A stretch of 64,000 nucleotides of DNA from Acanthosoma haemorrhoidale. Taxonomy: Eukaryota; Arthropoda; Insecta; Hemiptera; Acanthosomatidae. Each line of letters starts with the position of its first letter. The stretch's first letter is position 1. The notes under the pieces were generated by a model. It did no database searches and was not told the DNA's origin. It saw only the letters and a list, made by a program, of their open reading frames with translations. The stretch covers positions 100,461,189-100,525,188 of the forward strand of contig OV884009.1 of assembly GCA_930367205.1 (NCBI GenBank), read 5' to 3'. This document shows positions 21,484-33,109 of the stretch, in pieces. Both the position numbers and the translations under genes were made by a program.

Positions 21484-21835
21484 AGCTGGTGAAACGTTGG
21501 GATCGACACTTCGTTTGAGTGAGGGACTGGGCTGTCGTCTTACAGAGATTAAATCAGGATAAGTCCACTTGCTACGGTTGTTTCGGTCCATTTCAGTAAT
21601 ATTTACTGGACAGAAATAGCAGCCATCGAAGTGGTTTTCGGGTTCTCTCCAAACCATGAGTACGCCGAATTTCAGACTTTTTCTTTTCCTGGTAGTCTAC
21701 TCTTGTAAATATTCTTTACAAGCTTTACAGACCTGATGCGGTGCCCAGATTTTATTTTTATCACCAAGCCTAACACCAAAGTATCCAAGATAAGCTCTCT
21801 TTACAAATTCAGTAACAGTTTTTCTTTTTTTATTT
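21484..21835 (-). pseudogene. Middle fragment of the arthropod repetitive DCYFC protein family
   Basis: The minus strand reads VTEFVKRAYLGYFGVRLGDK, then KIWAPHQVCKACKEYLQE, and in a shifted frame GVLMVWREPENHFDGCYFCP and SKWTYPDLISVRRQP. Cysteine/histidine spacing (CxxC, HxxxCYFC) suggests a metal-binding segment. The family is widespread and repetitive in arthropods, with no assigned function that I know. A C-terminal fragment is at 13955-14290 on the same strand; it could be another copy or the same one split by later insertions. Confidence 0.65.
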
Positions 21836-24358
21836 TAACATGTATTCTCCAAACATGTTGTAAACACATGAGAATGATTTAAAAAACTCCATCTACTTGA
21901 ACTCATTTTATTTCTATTCAACAACACAAATTAGGTAAACTTTATAACAATTCTCTCCTTAACACAAATATCTCATGAGGCCAACTTTTATCTACCCTGC
22001 ACGGTGAGAACTCACTAACTAACCTCAACTCTAGTTGAAAAGTTGAAGGTCCCGAAGTTACCAGTGCCTACACCATCTGGTGGATTTTCCTGGAACTAAC
22101 TAGACAGCAGACTGACAAGGCAAATATACAGGAACCGATCCTTGTATATGTGATTTTGAACTGCACAAAATGGAGTTATAACCTCACATTTCGTGTAGAA
22201 CTGCACGTTAAAAAAAAAAAAACTTGGATCTAAAAACGTATAGAGAAAAACTGGTTTCATAATTGGATTCAGCTCCTCGAACATAGCTAAAATTAGTTCT
22301 AAAATCCTAGGCACTAAAAAATAGGCACCTTTTTTTTGTAGGTTTCTACGTAAAGCAAGTATTGCATTATAGAGGTTATTCGTACATTCTTTCTCAAAGC
22401 TTCAACTAAGTCAACGGAGGCATTAAACATTTAGTAACTAGTTACCATTTAGCTAAAACTAACTTAAGTGGAGGCCAAATACTGTTAAAATTGATCATGA
22501 ATATTATTTGATCATCAATCATGAACAATATTAGATTGATAAAATTAATACAAAGAATGTTTAATGTGAAGGGACGTAAGTGAAAGTCCGAGTTCATGTG
22601 TACTTTTCTGCTTTTAGCTGAAACTTGTGCGTGTAAGTTTCTGGAAAACCTAAAATACTCTGTTTTTGTCATAAAATACTTTTGGTAAACGATGTCGGTT
22701 AAAAATCAAGCATCGAATGATTAATAGCTTCTTAACTGTCGCACAAGAAAGCTAAAAAGTTAGCAAATCCTACAGACAGTCAGACAGATGAATGAGAGAT
22801 CAATCGTACCAGTTCAAAAAACAATCCTCCCTTGTGGCAACCTCCTTCTGGCAATCGAATATGTTAGTACCAGCTGTTATATGTTCAACCCCCGCAACAT
22901 GGGGAAGGTATTGTACAATCTCTTGCTGGGATAGTTTATAGCATAATAAAACCAGATATCTGCTAAGTTAAAACGTCTTGAATCGAAACCCATAAAAAAT
23001 AACAAGAAAACAAGGGGTTGAAAAAATAAAATAAAATAAAGAAAAGAAATCCCACTTTAGTTTGTTATCGTATACCATTTGGTGGAGATTATTATTCTTA
23101 AGAATTTTAAAGCTTTGATTCTTCAAAGGTTTATTTATCTGAGGAATGTGAGAGGTGTAGGGGACACCAGAGCTGTGACATACGGTCACCGAGATAAGAA
23201 TCAGCCTGCGTGTGCGTGTGTGTTTGCGTTTGCGTGCGTGTAGCAAGCAATAGTCCACCACCTCCCTCATCGCTAATCATCTTGTGCGCCAAACATCCCC
23301 CCCCTTCGTACCATAGACCCTTCCTACCTCCTACACCCAATTGTTTGCTGAACCCGAAGGGAGAGGATTGTTTCTATCACATTAGTCTGTCAGTCTAACT
23401 GTCAGCGTGTTCTACTATAGTGCTCATAAAAGTGATCAAATATATTTAAATTAACATCACAGGTGTAATTGACAACAGCTCGTACTACCTATTATGGAAA
23501 AAGGAAAAAAAGTACGAGAAAAAAAATCATTTTCGTTTCCCAAATTACAGTTTACAAGTTATTATCGATTAAAGGACTAATTCTATTCTTCTTAAACTTG
23601 AACTATAGTTACGTTATGTCATTGAAGGTTCCCATTTTCAAATAGAGGGTTGATGTTTTGCTAGAAGGTTATATTTTATTCCCCAAAGATGATAAAAATA
23701 AAAGGAACCTTATGAAAAATAATGAAGGGTCAATCAATACTAGTCATTAAATAATGATCATTTTCCTATTATATGCAAGGGTCAAATTACAGGCCCTGAC
23801 TAATAAAATAAATTATATATTATAAATATTATAATGAGAAATTTTCTGTCCCCTTGGCGTCAACTGGTCCTTGATAGGTCAAATCTAAAAAAAAAATTAA
23901 AATAAATCGTCGATGTTAATGGGCAGAACAGATCGATTACTGTTGTTTGTGGGCTGACTCGCGGGTGGTCCGCGTCCTGCAGCGGTCGACTTGCCAATGT
24001 CAAGCACGCCCGGCTCCTAGTTTATTACCTTCCTTTAGTGGGCACAGAGCTTTTATTATACATCGTACATTGTATGCGCCCAACTGGAATAGCAATTGGG
24101 TGCCTCTCAGAGTATTTCCACTGTTGGGAAACCACTGTTGTCATATCGGCAGCTATGGAGACCTTATTGACTTAGTATTGTGTTGTTTACTTGGCAATTA
24201 GACGATCAACTATTCACCAGCCCTTGATGATTACAGAGCACCTCGACGATGTCTAGGTTCCAACTTTGACTAGCCAATGCCCACTATAAATATTCAACCA
24301 ATGGCATTGAAAATTTTTTTCCTCAATACATAAACATTTAAAGACTTTTTTTTTTATC
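21836..24358. other. AT-rich spacer
   Basis: No gene recognised. A GT-rich imperfect microsatellite is at 23205-23245. The stretch at 22877-22907 matches, inverted, 46948-46978 (TGTTATATGTTCAACCCCCG core). A GC-richer frame at 23947-24201 has no domain motif. Confidence 0.45.
22877..22907 (-). repeat. Dispersed repeat C, copy 1
   Basis: TGTTATATGTTCAACCCCCG followed by a short gap and CATGGGGA; the reverse complement is at 46948-46978. Confidence 0.5.
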
Positions 24359-24362
24359 TACA

Positions 24363-24435
24363 GTAGAACCCCCCGTTAATACGACCTTGATGGAACCGGG
24401 GGTAGGTCGGAAAGGTTAAAAGGTCAGATGAAACA
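24363..24435 (+). repeat. Pogo/Tigger-like terminal sequence
   Basis: CAGTAGAACCCCCCGTTAAT preceded by TA resembles pogo-superfamily termini (CAGTAGAACCTCG-TTAAT). It also contains an internal inverted repeat of GGTCGGA/ACGACC type. The partner terminus was not found, so the element is incomplete or misassigned. Confidence 0.4.
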
Positions 24436-24453
24436 AATACGTATTTTACATAT

Positions 24454-25215
24454 TTTTTTTTTATTGAAAGTCTTCATTACTTCTTCGTATTATTTGTACT
24501 TATTGTTTTTTGCTTTACAGAATAATATACAATTGAACTAAACAAAATAATATATAAATTAAAGCAATACATATTATATGAGTCATATAATAATTATTGA
24601 AATGGATTAGTTTGATGTGAAGGAATATGTTAGATTTTCAAGGTAGTGTAAGAATGTTTTTTAACAAAAATAAAAATTAGAGTTAGGTATAAATGTAACA
24701 TAAATAGTTTAAGAAATAATAGTTCAAGAATGTGGGGTATATTAAGATTGTTATGAAGGGTTTTGTTTCTGACGTAATTAAGGGCATTAACTATTGTTCT
24801 CAGGACGTTGGATTGAAAGGATTGGTTACGCTTAATTTTTGACTTTTTTGCTGTCCCCCATAGCTGTTTTCTGTATGTTCAGATTGGCTTAAGTATCACT
24901 TTGTAGATAAATAATTTATTTTCTATTGAGAAATCGGATGTCCTTCGAAGGACAGAGTAGTCTGCACAGTTGTCCAAATCATTAGTTTAATTCTTGTCCT
25001 TTTAGCCTTGTGTGTGGGTTCCATGTCAGACTTTTGTCGGGATGGAAGCCTAAATACCAAACTGTCTCGGGTACAGTAAGAGGAATGGAATTTAAAAAAA
25101 ACTAGTGGACAGGACTTGCGACAGGGGGTAAAGGTAATGTGGGAACATTTTGCATTAACTCATTGGTTGCACCAATACTCGATCTCATCAAATTGTTTTT
25201 GAAGGTTACGGGAAT
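24454..25215 (-). pseudogene. Decayed ORF2 3' portion, close to the 651-5256 family
   Basis: The minus strand reads FFLNSIPLTVPETVWYLGFH then DKSLTWNPHTRLKGQELN, FGQLCRLL, a decayed KLLIYK-like block and SIQRPENN. This parallels ETVRYLGFHLDKRLTWNPHT in the full-length ORF2. A T run at about 24453-24461 may mark the former 3' tail. Stops and frameshifts throughout; the catalytic region is absent. Confidence 0.75.
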
Positions 25216-25499
25216 GGAATGAGACAAGTCTCAAGACGGTTTGGCCACTTTTGAAGATCGTAATTGTAACTTTGGCCGAATTGGCCCAATTAGTCACGTG
25301 GGGTGTAATTTTAAGTTTTTTTCTACGCAGTAGAAATGGTAGAAGACCACTCCCAAGTGAGTTTGAAATGGGTCACGCTTACTGATAACGTGACCACGGT
25401 GTATTTTGTTGCCTGCGGTACGCGTATTCCAGTGCTATTGGGTGTATTGTACTGGTCAGCTCACCTTTTGTTCTTTTAAGCCATTTTTATTTGTTCATT

Positions 25500-27899
25500 T
25501 TTTTTCTCCGCGCAAGGCTAACTTATTGCTATTTGCAAAGGGATCCCAGTCCATCTTGGTCCAGCGGTGGCTTCTTGATGAGCACCCCCAATATTACGTC
25601 TGCTCAACCAGCATCACTCCCCTAGAGATGATGAAGTGCACTGGTCCCTGCAGCTCCTTCCACTTCTGGAGAAACATGAGGAAGGCCGTGTAATTCTCCT
25701 CGTTGTCTACCATCAAAGCCAAGTCTGACTGAGCGAAACATCCATGATTTTGCTTGTTCCAAAGCTTGACAGGTGAGCACGACGTTCTCTGCGATATTTT
25801 TATCCCCGAAATGAGTGCAATTGGAGCCGGAGCTCTTTTATGCTCATAAAGCTTGGACGAAATCCGCCATGCCCCGATAGCACCTGGGAACTCCAGTAGT
25901 CGGGGAGACCCACTTTGCCCTCAGGATGCCCTTGGCAGAGAGGAAGTACTTCCTTAGTGAACTCTCTTTCGTGGTATTAGTCCACCTGACATTCCACACC
26001 TCATTGGTCCAGTCGCTAAGATGATCCTTCCATTCGTGGCTCTTCTTCAATTATCCTGCGGAGTGAAGGTGGACGCTCTTCCAGATGTCCTCTCTTCACC
26101 TTAGTTCAGAGGCATTGTTCCTGGAGGACCAAGTCTATTGGGGCTGCCACTGCTAGTATATTAGAGCTTCGACGGAAACGGTCTAATAGGCTCTTATAAC
26201 TCACCACAGTGGCGTTCTCTGCACCTTCATTAGCCTGCGAGTCTGCGCCTTATTAAGAAACGCCGACCAGGACTGGGAGGCATATCGTATGATTCCTAAT
26301 ATCACGTCCTGGTGAGTCCTTGAGACTGGGAACCCGATTCCACACATCTCGCCACCAATCCTGGCGAAGTTGTTAGTAACCGATGTCACTCTGTATGCTA
26401 GGTACCCAACGTGAGGTGAAAACTTTATTTTCCTCCCCAGTCTCACATCTAGGTAGACGAACTCGGTACCCACGATTATGGAGCTTCCTCGTATGTCCAA
26501 GCGAATGGGGTGGCCACGGTCTCGCATTTTCCCTCTCACCAGGGGAACTGTTGTCTTCGTCACATCCCTGATCCTCTTTCTGGATGCGCACTTCTTCCAC
26601 AAGGGCAGCACAAGCACAACCTCATCTGACGACCTCAACTCAGGAGTCCGCCACAATTGTCTTCACCAGATCACCCAAATAGGCTTCCATTACTAATACC
26701 AGTTCCCAAAGGGCTGGTCCCTGTACGGACTCTGGGGACATCCTCACTCAACGGGTGCCTCCAAATCGTATGACTACTCTGATGTTCACCCTCCGTTGGT
26801 TCAGAAAGCTGCCCACAAGCTCATAGAGGTTGCTGGGTGTCTCTAGTTCCTGCAACTTTCTCATCGCGAAGGGCCACAACACTCTGTCGAAGGCAGAAGA
26901 GATGTCATACGCCATGACTATGATGTACTTAAAGCCGTACTGCCTTGGGTGAACTGCTCTATCAAGGACCTGTCGATGCGCCGAATACTAAAGACGTTCC
27001 AGGACTTTACTAAGGTCTGGGAGTAGGCTAAGGGGCCCGTAGCTTTTGTTAGCTGTGCAATCTAAGGCTCTTGTACCGGGCTTGGTGGTTTGCACGGACC
27101 AGGCCGATCCTACACCTTTCGTACTCACGACATGCCCTCTACTGGATTCCAATAGGGCAGGCATCCACCATGGGTTGCTGGTCTTCCGAGGCTTTCTTCG
27201 CTGGACGTTGACTTCCACTGGGTCTTTCATCGCTGGTGCTGATGTTCTCTTCTTCCTATATATTATTTTCTTCGAGAGCCCAATCGTCACCCACGAGCCT
27301 CGCCTTTAGTGCAGTCTGGTACGTGGACAACTCAACCCCTCTCGTTACATATCCTCGGACGGAATCCTCTGGTGTTGGTGTCCAACGAGATGGAATTGTG
27401 GTCACTGTTGGTCTCTGCTGAAATTCTCCAGTTCTCTATGCATCCGGAGAGGAAGATCGAACACATAGTGACGTCAATCCAGCTACTAGTATTGTTATTT
27501 AGAATGACGAGCTAGCTGGCACCACTAAAGTCCATCCCTACGACTACCCTGCTTGTAGTGTGAGTGGAACCCCACGTCGTCATTAGTCATTCCAGTCATT
27601 AGTATCGGCTCTTACTAGTACTTCCCTATTTCCTCTAACTCTAACACACCCCTCAAGAAGTTTGAGCAGTTCTATCAAATCTCTGTCACCTGGAAGGTAG
27701 AGATTGCTATCGCTGCCCTGGGCCTCTTTGGTCCGCTACTTACAGCAACTAGTCTTAATGTTGACCCAATACCAGAGACCCTATTCTTCACGCAGTAAGG
27801 CTCCTGGATCAACATTGATGTGGAACTTACGGGTGAGCGATCCACTGCAACCACCCAACTCTTGATCATGTTGATTTGCAAGACACTGAACTTATTCAT
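25500..27899 (-). pseudogene. R1-like non-LTR ORF2 (endonuclease and reverse transcriptase), decayed
   Basis: The minus-strand ATG at 27899-27897 begins MNKFSVLQINMIKSW, an endonuclease N-terminus, followed by IQEPYCV (E of the catalytic site). RT blocks follow: PLSLLPDLSKVLERL near 27035-26988, IIVMAYDISSAFDRVLWPF near 26925-26870 (palm A), AYLGDL near 26680 in place of a YADD box, then the thumb near 26480-26220 (FVYLDVRLGRKIKF, GIIRYASQSWSAF). The C-terminal LTCQALEQAKSW near 25770 resembles the terminal CCHC-type segment. Multiple frameshifts are present and the catalytic YADD is lost. The clade is inferred from motif style and the ORF1/ORF2 overlap. Confidence 0.75.
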
Positions 27900-28730
27900 A
27901 TTGGGTCCTCTTTATCAAGGCCTCGACCACCTTGTAATGTATGGGGCACACTGTGGAACCTGGATGGTGCTTCTACTTCTCCCTAAGGTATCCTGCCCTC
28001 TCACAGTTGGCACACCTCGGCCTCTCTTTCTTCTTTGGGCATGGGTCCGCAATGTTCCCCTCCTCCGCCTTCGCGTGCCCATATCCTGAAAGGTTAAACT
28101 TCTATCCTGTGGCAACCACCAGCTTAGCCTCAGTAGCACCTATGAGAACAAACCTCATTGCTGGGATGACCTTAACTACCCAGCTCGTGTAAACCTGGTC
28201 CCACGCGGAATTCATACTGAACAGGGGCTTCATGACAGCAGTTCTTTGATTAGGAGTCACACCCGCCAGGGTAGAGCTCCACCCGGGACAGCATGACCTA
28301 CACCTCCTCTTGACAATCTTCCTTACTCCTCGACTTCGTGACTCCTCTCACTACCACCCTTAGTCCGCCTCTTCCTCGCCATCTTCACAGCGAGACTCGC
28401 AGTGGTTGTGGAATCCAGCAGACTCCTGGCTTCCTCCTGCTGAAGGACTCTGCTAAGAGTCCCCCTGCTCTCGTTCCTCTTAGGATCCTGGAGGTGCTAC
28501 TGGGATCCTTTGGAGGAAGTTTTTTCAGCACATCTTCCTGGTGTCCTCTATAGTGACATACACTCTGTCAGGGATTCTTGGATAATATCTTGTCGAAGGC
28601 AGCTTGGATGCGTTTTACCTTACGACGGTTTTTGTGGGTAATGGGGCCTTATTTTTCTTTGTCTTCTTTTTCTTACTCTCAGCATTTGTGTAGGCCGCTT
28701 CCTACAGTTTTCACCAATCCCGAGTGCATC
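27892..28730 (-). pseudogene. R1-like ORF1 (Gag-like zinc-knuckle protein), decayed
   Basis: The minus strand carries a broken knuckle region: GYGHAKAEEGNIADPCPKKK, ERPRCANCERAGYL and GSTVCPIHYKVVEALI. Upstream, near 28680-28550, is a lysine-rich KKKKTKKNKAPLPTK stretch and YYPRIPDRVYVTIED. It ends CAATATGAATAA, where the TAA stop at 27894-27892 overlaps the ORF2 ATG at 27899-27897. GC content is clearly higher than in the flanks. Confidence 0.65.
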
Positions 28731-29816
28731 TGGTAGTGTGGGTGCAGGTACAGAAGTCACCCTGGATGGTCCTGGAACTGGGCTTGCAGCCTGATTGGGG
28801 GGGGGGGGTTCAAAACTGCTGCGATAAGACTATCACCTTCAGCTTTGTATTTTCTGCTACAGGTTTTTATGTTATCTACCAAGACATATGTCCTTTAGTT
28901 TGTGATGCTCTGGTTGCCTTTCGTTGCTGTTCCGGGTTTCATGGTATCTCTCGAGGAGGCCTATACTTGGGTCGTCATCACCAGGTTACCACCCTCCCCC
29001 CCCCCCCGCTAGCATCCATAGTCAGCAATACGACTGGCACTCCGTCACTAACCATTCACCTTTTCGTTGAGAAGCGGGTGACAGAATGACCGGTGGAAAA
29101 AATCTCAGATCCATGAGCTGAGAGTCATGTCACCTCGGTCAAGGTTGGCCTCGGCCCCAGTCCCACGCTACAAGACTACAAGACACTACAGGAATTACTT
29201 ACTTGTTTACTCCGTAATTATACTGCTCATTACCCGCACCAAAAACCTCAAAAAGCTGTGAAAGTAGCACAGTTTGGTGCTGCGACTTTTCCAACGCAGT
29301 CTATCACTTACTTACCGCTCTAGCGCACGTACAACTATCGAATTCCACTACTACACCCAACTACGTACTGACGCGGACGAGATGATTACCCTATGGTAGG
29401 CAAAGACCAACTGCATGTGGGTTTAACCACTTCTAAAGGTAACCTTAAGTCATTCAGGTGTCGTTCAGATTTTTTTTCATGATGTTTAAGGAACCCAGTT
29501 GGTTTTAATTTTTTATCATTTTTTTTTTCATGATATAGCTATTTTTCCTTATTAGTTTACAAGTTCACCCGCAGTCTTGTTATCAATGTGGTTATGTCTA
29601 ATAAGAGTTTTTATTTCAATTTTATCTTCAATGTAATACATTTCGTTTTCTAATTTGCGTTTCGTTTTATTCATAACGATCTCATTATTTTTATTGTCTG
29701 TTCCTTCATTTTTTCATAGCCCAATAACATGTCAAACCTAGAGCTAAATAGGAATACAAGGGATTTAATTTTCTTATCAATACCTATCAGGGGAAGAAGG
29801 TTGAGTATATTGTAAT
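28731..29816. other. Presumed upstream part of the R1-like element, then spacer
   Basis: 28731-29100 stays GC-rich like the element and has homopolymers (G10 at about 28799-28808, C12 at about 28997-29008). It probably belongs to its ORF1 or 5' region, but no motif is recognised. From about 29450 the sequence is T-rich with nothing identifiable. Confidence 0.35.
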
Positions 29817-31060
29817 TCAGTTTCCTTCAACTCTTCCTGCTGGGGTTTTCATAATAAATTCGTCACTTACTATCGTACAGTCTTTAGGTAAAGCGTTGGG
29901 AAGAATATAATTTTTAGATGCACCAGTATCGACTAGACATTCGATGATTACATTATCAATCATTAGCGGAAGGGACTCAATGGCATATTCATTTCGGCTG
30001 GTGGTGGCTCGTTGTCGTTGGCACCTAAGTCTAAACAAATGGTCGAAATTGTCTTGCATTGAGGTCATTTGTTCTATTAATGCGGGTATCTCCGGGACAC
30101 TATCATTATCCGTGTAATGGACTCGAATGCTTACGGTGCTCATCGATACAGTTTGGTTTTTTGCTCGCTTGGGATCTATCATTTAGATGTTAATTATAAT
30201 TTTATCTATAGTTTCACGAAAGTGGTTTATTAATGTATATTTGTCGATCTTGAGGAGAAACATTGTTTATTATGTTGGTAATTATTCCTGTGATAGTTCT
30301 GAGGTTGCTAGTGATAGCGTTGCCCATTTTGTTGTATGTTATAATTTCGATATTCATGCCGATTGTAGTATCGTTTGGTTTTCCTTGAAAATATTTTCCC
30401 TTATAATTCTGATTTCTTGATGAGTTATGTTGGTTTGTTTTCTTATTTCCGTACAATCTTTGGACAATGTGTGCGACATGAAAGTGGCAAGATCTTTTAA
30501 GCAAAGTGTTTTAAATTTTGTGTGATACATAAAATCACAAAGTTCTATAATATAGACTATATCTCATTTTTCTCAAACGTGAAATAAATTTGACCGGGTT
30601 TTCTTTGTGATTCGATTTTGTGTATAAGATTTCAAAAAATTATTGTTCTTTTTTACGCATATCTTGTTATATTTTCTTTATAAAATCAATTATTGGTTGT
30701 ACGGACGATATGTTTTATCATAAGTTGAAGTTTTCGCGTCTCAATTAAGTTTATTGGTTATAGTAATAACACATCGAGAATGATTTAAGATTTTATGTGG
30801 ATTTGAATATTGGCAAACTAATTCGAACGCATAGCGTACACTTCTGACAAAATCTACTAAAGTTTCCGGATCACCTTGGTATTCGGGAATTATGTTTAAG
30901 TCAGATTCTTTTGCCTTTTCGCCTTTATTTGCTAAATTATTTTCAACTATTTGTTCAATATTTTCAAATATATCAGTCTTTAAGTTTCTAAATTTGTTAA
31001 GTCTGCCAGTAACAGATATAAATTCATAACTGAAGTATGTTACAATAACCGTATACGAGT
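29817..31060 (-). pseudogene. LTR retrotransposon gag-protease relic
   Basis: The minus strand shows, from high to low coordinates, a Gag core (about 30960-30790: LNIIPEYQGDPETLVDFVRS then FELVCQYSN), a basic asparagine-rich linker near 30440-30380 and an aspartic protease active site (VDTGASKNYI near 29940). Gag forms particles and the protease processes the polyprotein. Broken frames and an absent reverse transcriptase and integrase show that it is a fragment. Style fits Ty3/gypsy-type elements; long terminal repeats were not located. Confidence 0.65.
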
Positions 31061-31734
31061 ATTTACCAAAACGATGTAGTTTCTTCAGTGAATGAATCCT
31101 TTCTTCTTTCAGTCCAAACTTCTGATGTCTTGCTTGATATAATATTTGTTATGGCAAACCCTGGTAATAAAGTGTTGAAATACTTCAGTGCCTGTATACG
31201 TGAAGAACTGCTGATATTCTGGAATATTGTGTAAAGTGTTACGTTACTTAAGTCTGAAAGAGTAACCCGCCTTTTGTCCATGGCGGGGTACAGTATATAG
31301 AGGAAGGGAAAGGAAGTGACATAATTTTCTTTATCTTGAGATGAGTGTGCTTCTATAACTGTCGTTCTAGAAAAAGTAAATATAATGAAATAAATAAAAA
31401 ATAAGTTTTTAGGTAAGAAGGAAGATTGGAAGGTAAAAAAAAACAAAAAATCAAGGTTGAGGATAGAGGCTGGTGGAGGAAAATGGATAAAAAGAAGTGC
31501 GGTGCAGTTGGAGATTTGTGGCCTGTAAAAATAAACATAGGCACTCTTAAAGGAAATAAATATAAATTACACGAGAACAGTTCCTCGAAAGTCACGCAAG
31601 ACATCCAGGTTCCCCAGCTTTCCAATGACAACTACAGGTAGGCCGCTATCCCGCCTACACTTGACTCTACCGTCAGCGAACCAGACAAACTTCACCTTTC
31701 CCGGCAGTATCATCGGCCTCGCCAGTCAGTAAAG
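31061..31734 (-). other. Flank of the LTR relic, unassigned minus-strand frames
   Basis: A minus-strand frame at 31281-31063 starts MDKRRVTLSDLSNVTLYTIF and could be an N-terminal Gag segment or chance. Another segment near 31700-31570 reads KVKFVWFADGRVKCRRDSGL then PVVVIGKLGNLDVLRDF and ends at a stop; it looks protein-like but is not recognised. It directly precedes the tandem array. Confidence 0.3.
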
Positions 31735-32445
31735 GTGCCGGTTGTCCGGAGTCATCTCTTCGCCGGTGCAGATCCGCGTGCCGACGTCCCTTTGTAAGTG
31801 CCGGTTAGAGAAGTCATCTCTTCGCCGGTGCAGATCCGCGTGCCGACGTCCCTTTGTAAGTGCCGGTTAGAGAAGTCATCTCTTCGCCGGTGCAGATCCG
31901 CGTGCCGACGTCCCTTTGTAAGTGCCGGTTAGAGAAGTCATCTCTTCGCCGGTGCAGATCCGCGTGCCGACGTCCCTTTGTAAGTGCCGGTTAGAGAAGT
32001 CATCTCTTCGCCGGTGCAGATCCGCGTGCCGACGTCCCTTTGTAAGTGCCGGTTAGAGAAGTCATCTCTTCGCCGGTGCAGATCCGCGTGCCGACGTCCC
32101 TTTGTAAGTGCCGGTTAGAGAAGTCATCTCTTCGCCGGTGCAGATCCGCGTGCCGACGTCCCTTTGTAAGTGCCGGTTAGAGAAGTCATCTCTTCGCCGG
32201 TGCAGATCCGCGTGCCGACGTCCCTTTGTAAGTGCCGGTTAGAGAAGTCATCTCTTCGCGGTGCAGATCGGCGTGCCGACGTCCCTTTGTAAGTGCCGGT
32301 TAGAGAAGTCATCTCTTCGCCGGTGCAGATCCGCGTGCCGACGTCCCTTTGTAAGTGCCGGTTAGAGAAGTCATCTCTTCGCCGGTGCAGATCCGCGTGC
32401 AGACGTCCCTTTGTAGGAGCCGGTTGGAGAACTCCCTCTTTTTCC
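31735..32445 (+). repeat. 62-bp tandem repeat array, about 11 units
   Basis: TTTGTAA/G landmarks fall at 31791, 31853, 31915, 31977, 32039, 32101, 32163, 32225, 32286, 32348 and 32410. Spacing is 62 bp except one 61-bp unit with a lost C. Inner units are nearly identical; the first (31735-31797) and last are diverged. Each unit contains AGAGAAGTCATCTCT, a 5-bp inverted repeat with a 5-base loop. GC content is far above the surroundings. 62 is not a multiple of three and stops occur, so it is probably non-coding: a minisatellite, perhaps from within a mobile element. Confidence 0.95.
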
Positions 32446-33105
32446 GGATCATTCCTCCCGGACTTACTTACCTTTTTAGCAAGGAGTAATTAAGTTTTTA
32501 TTATGTACATTGATTTGGTTGATTTGAGTAAAATCAATTTATTTCCAATATTATGCTAATATGCAATATACCTATTCTAAAATCGAAAGCTGTAAAATAT
32601 AGCTTCTAAAATATAAGCTCTTCCACTTATTTTTTATCTTTGTCAAATAATTAGTATTACATCAGTGGGATTGCATATCATTACTGCCGAGCACGAAGGG
32701 AGAGACCTCACTTTCTTTCAGGTGTGAGCGTTCATTTTTCGTATGTATCTCTAAAACTAAAAAAGGTCATAAACTTATCGTTTAGTTACGGTTAATTTAT
32801 TTTCCATAATTCCTGTTATTCCATTTTAAGTAAAAACTAATCATTTGTCGAGGTGGTGTGTTATTGACCTCTGTCTGACGCTGGCTCCGTGCCATAATTA
32901 AAGTAGATTTTCGGGTTCTGCCATACAACTGTTCAGGGTACAACATACAAGGTCCTTGTACAGAAAAGCGTTGTTGACTTATATTAACATATTCATATTT
33001 GACTCTATTGTATAATTATATCATTGTTTACTTACAAAGACTAATCCTTTATTATATTATGTGTCCCTACTTTTTTTGCGTTTTATTTACTATCATACAT
33101 TGCAA
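32446..33105. other. AT-rich spacer, nothing recognised
   Basis: No coding motif, repeat or structured RNA seen. Confidence 0.45.
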
Positions 33106-33109
33106 CGAG

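Noticed and set aside
23962..23970. CGGGTGGTC as a Gli site
   Set aside because: One mismatch, far upstream, in mobile-element territory.
29817..31060. An intact endogenous retrovirus
   Set aside because: Frames are broken and no reverse transcriptase, integrase, envelope or long terminal repeats are visible. Described only as a gag-protease relic.
31735..32445. The regular array as a CRISPR locus
   Set aside because: Units are contiguous with no unique spacers, 62 bp each, in a eukaryotic sequence. It is a minisatellite.
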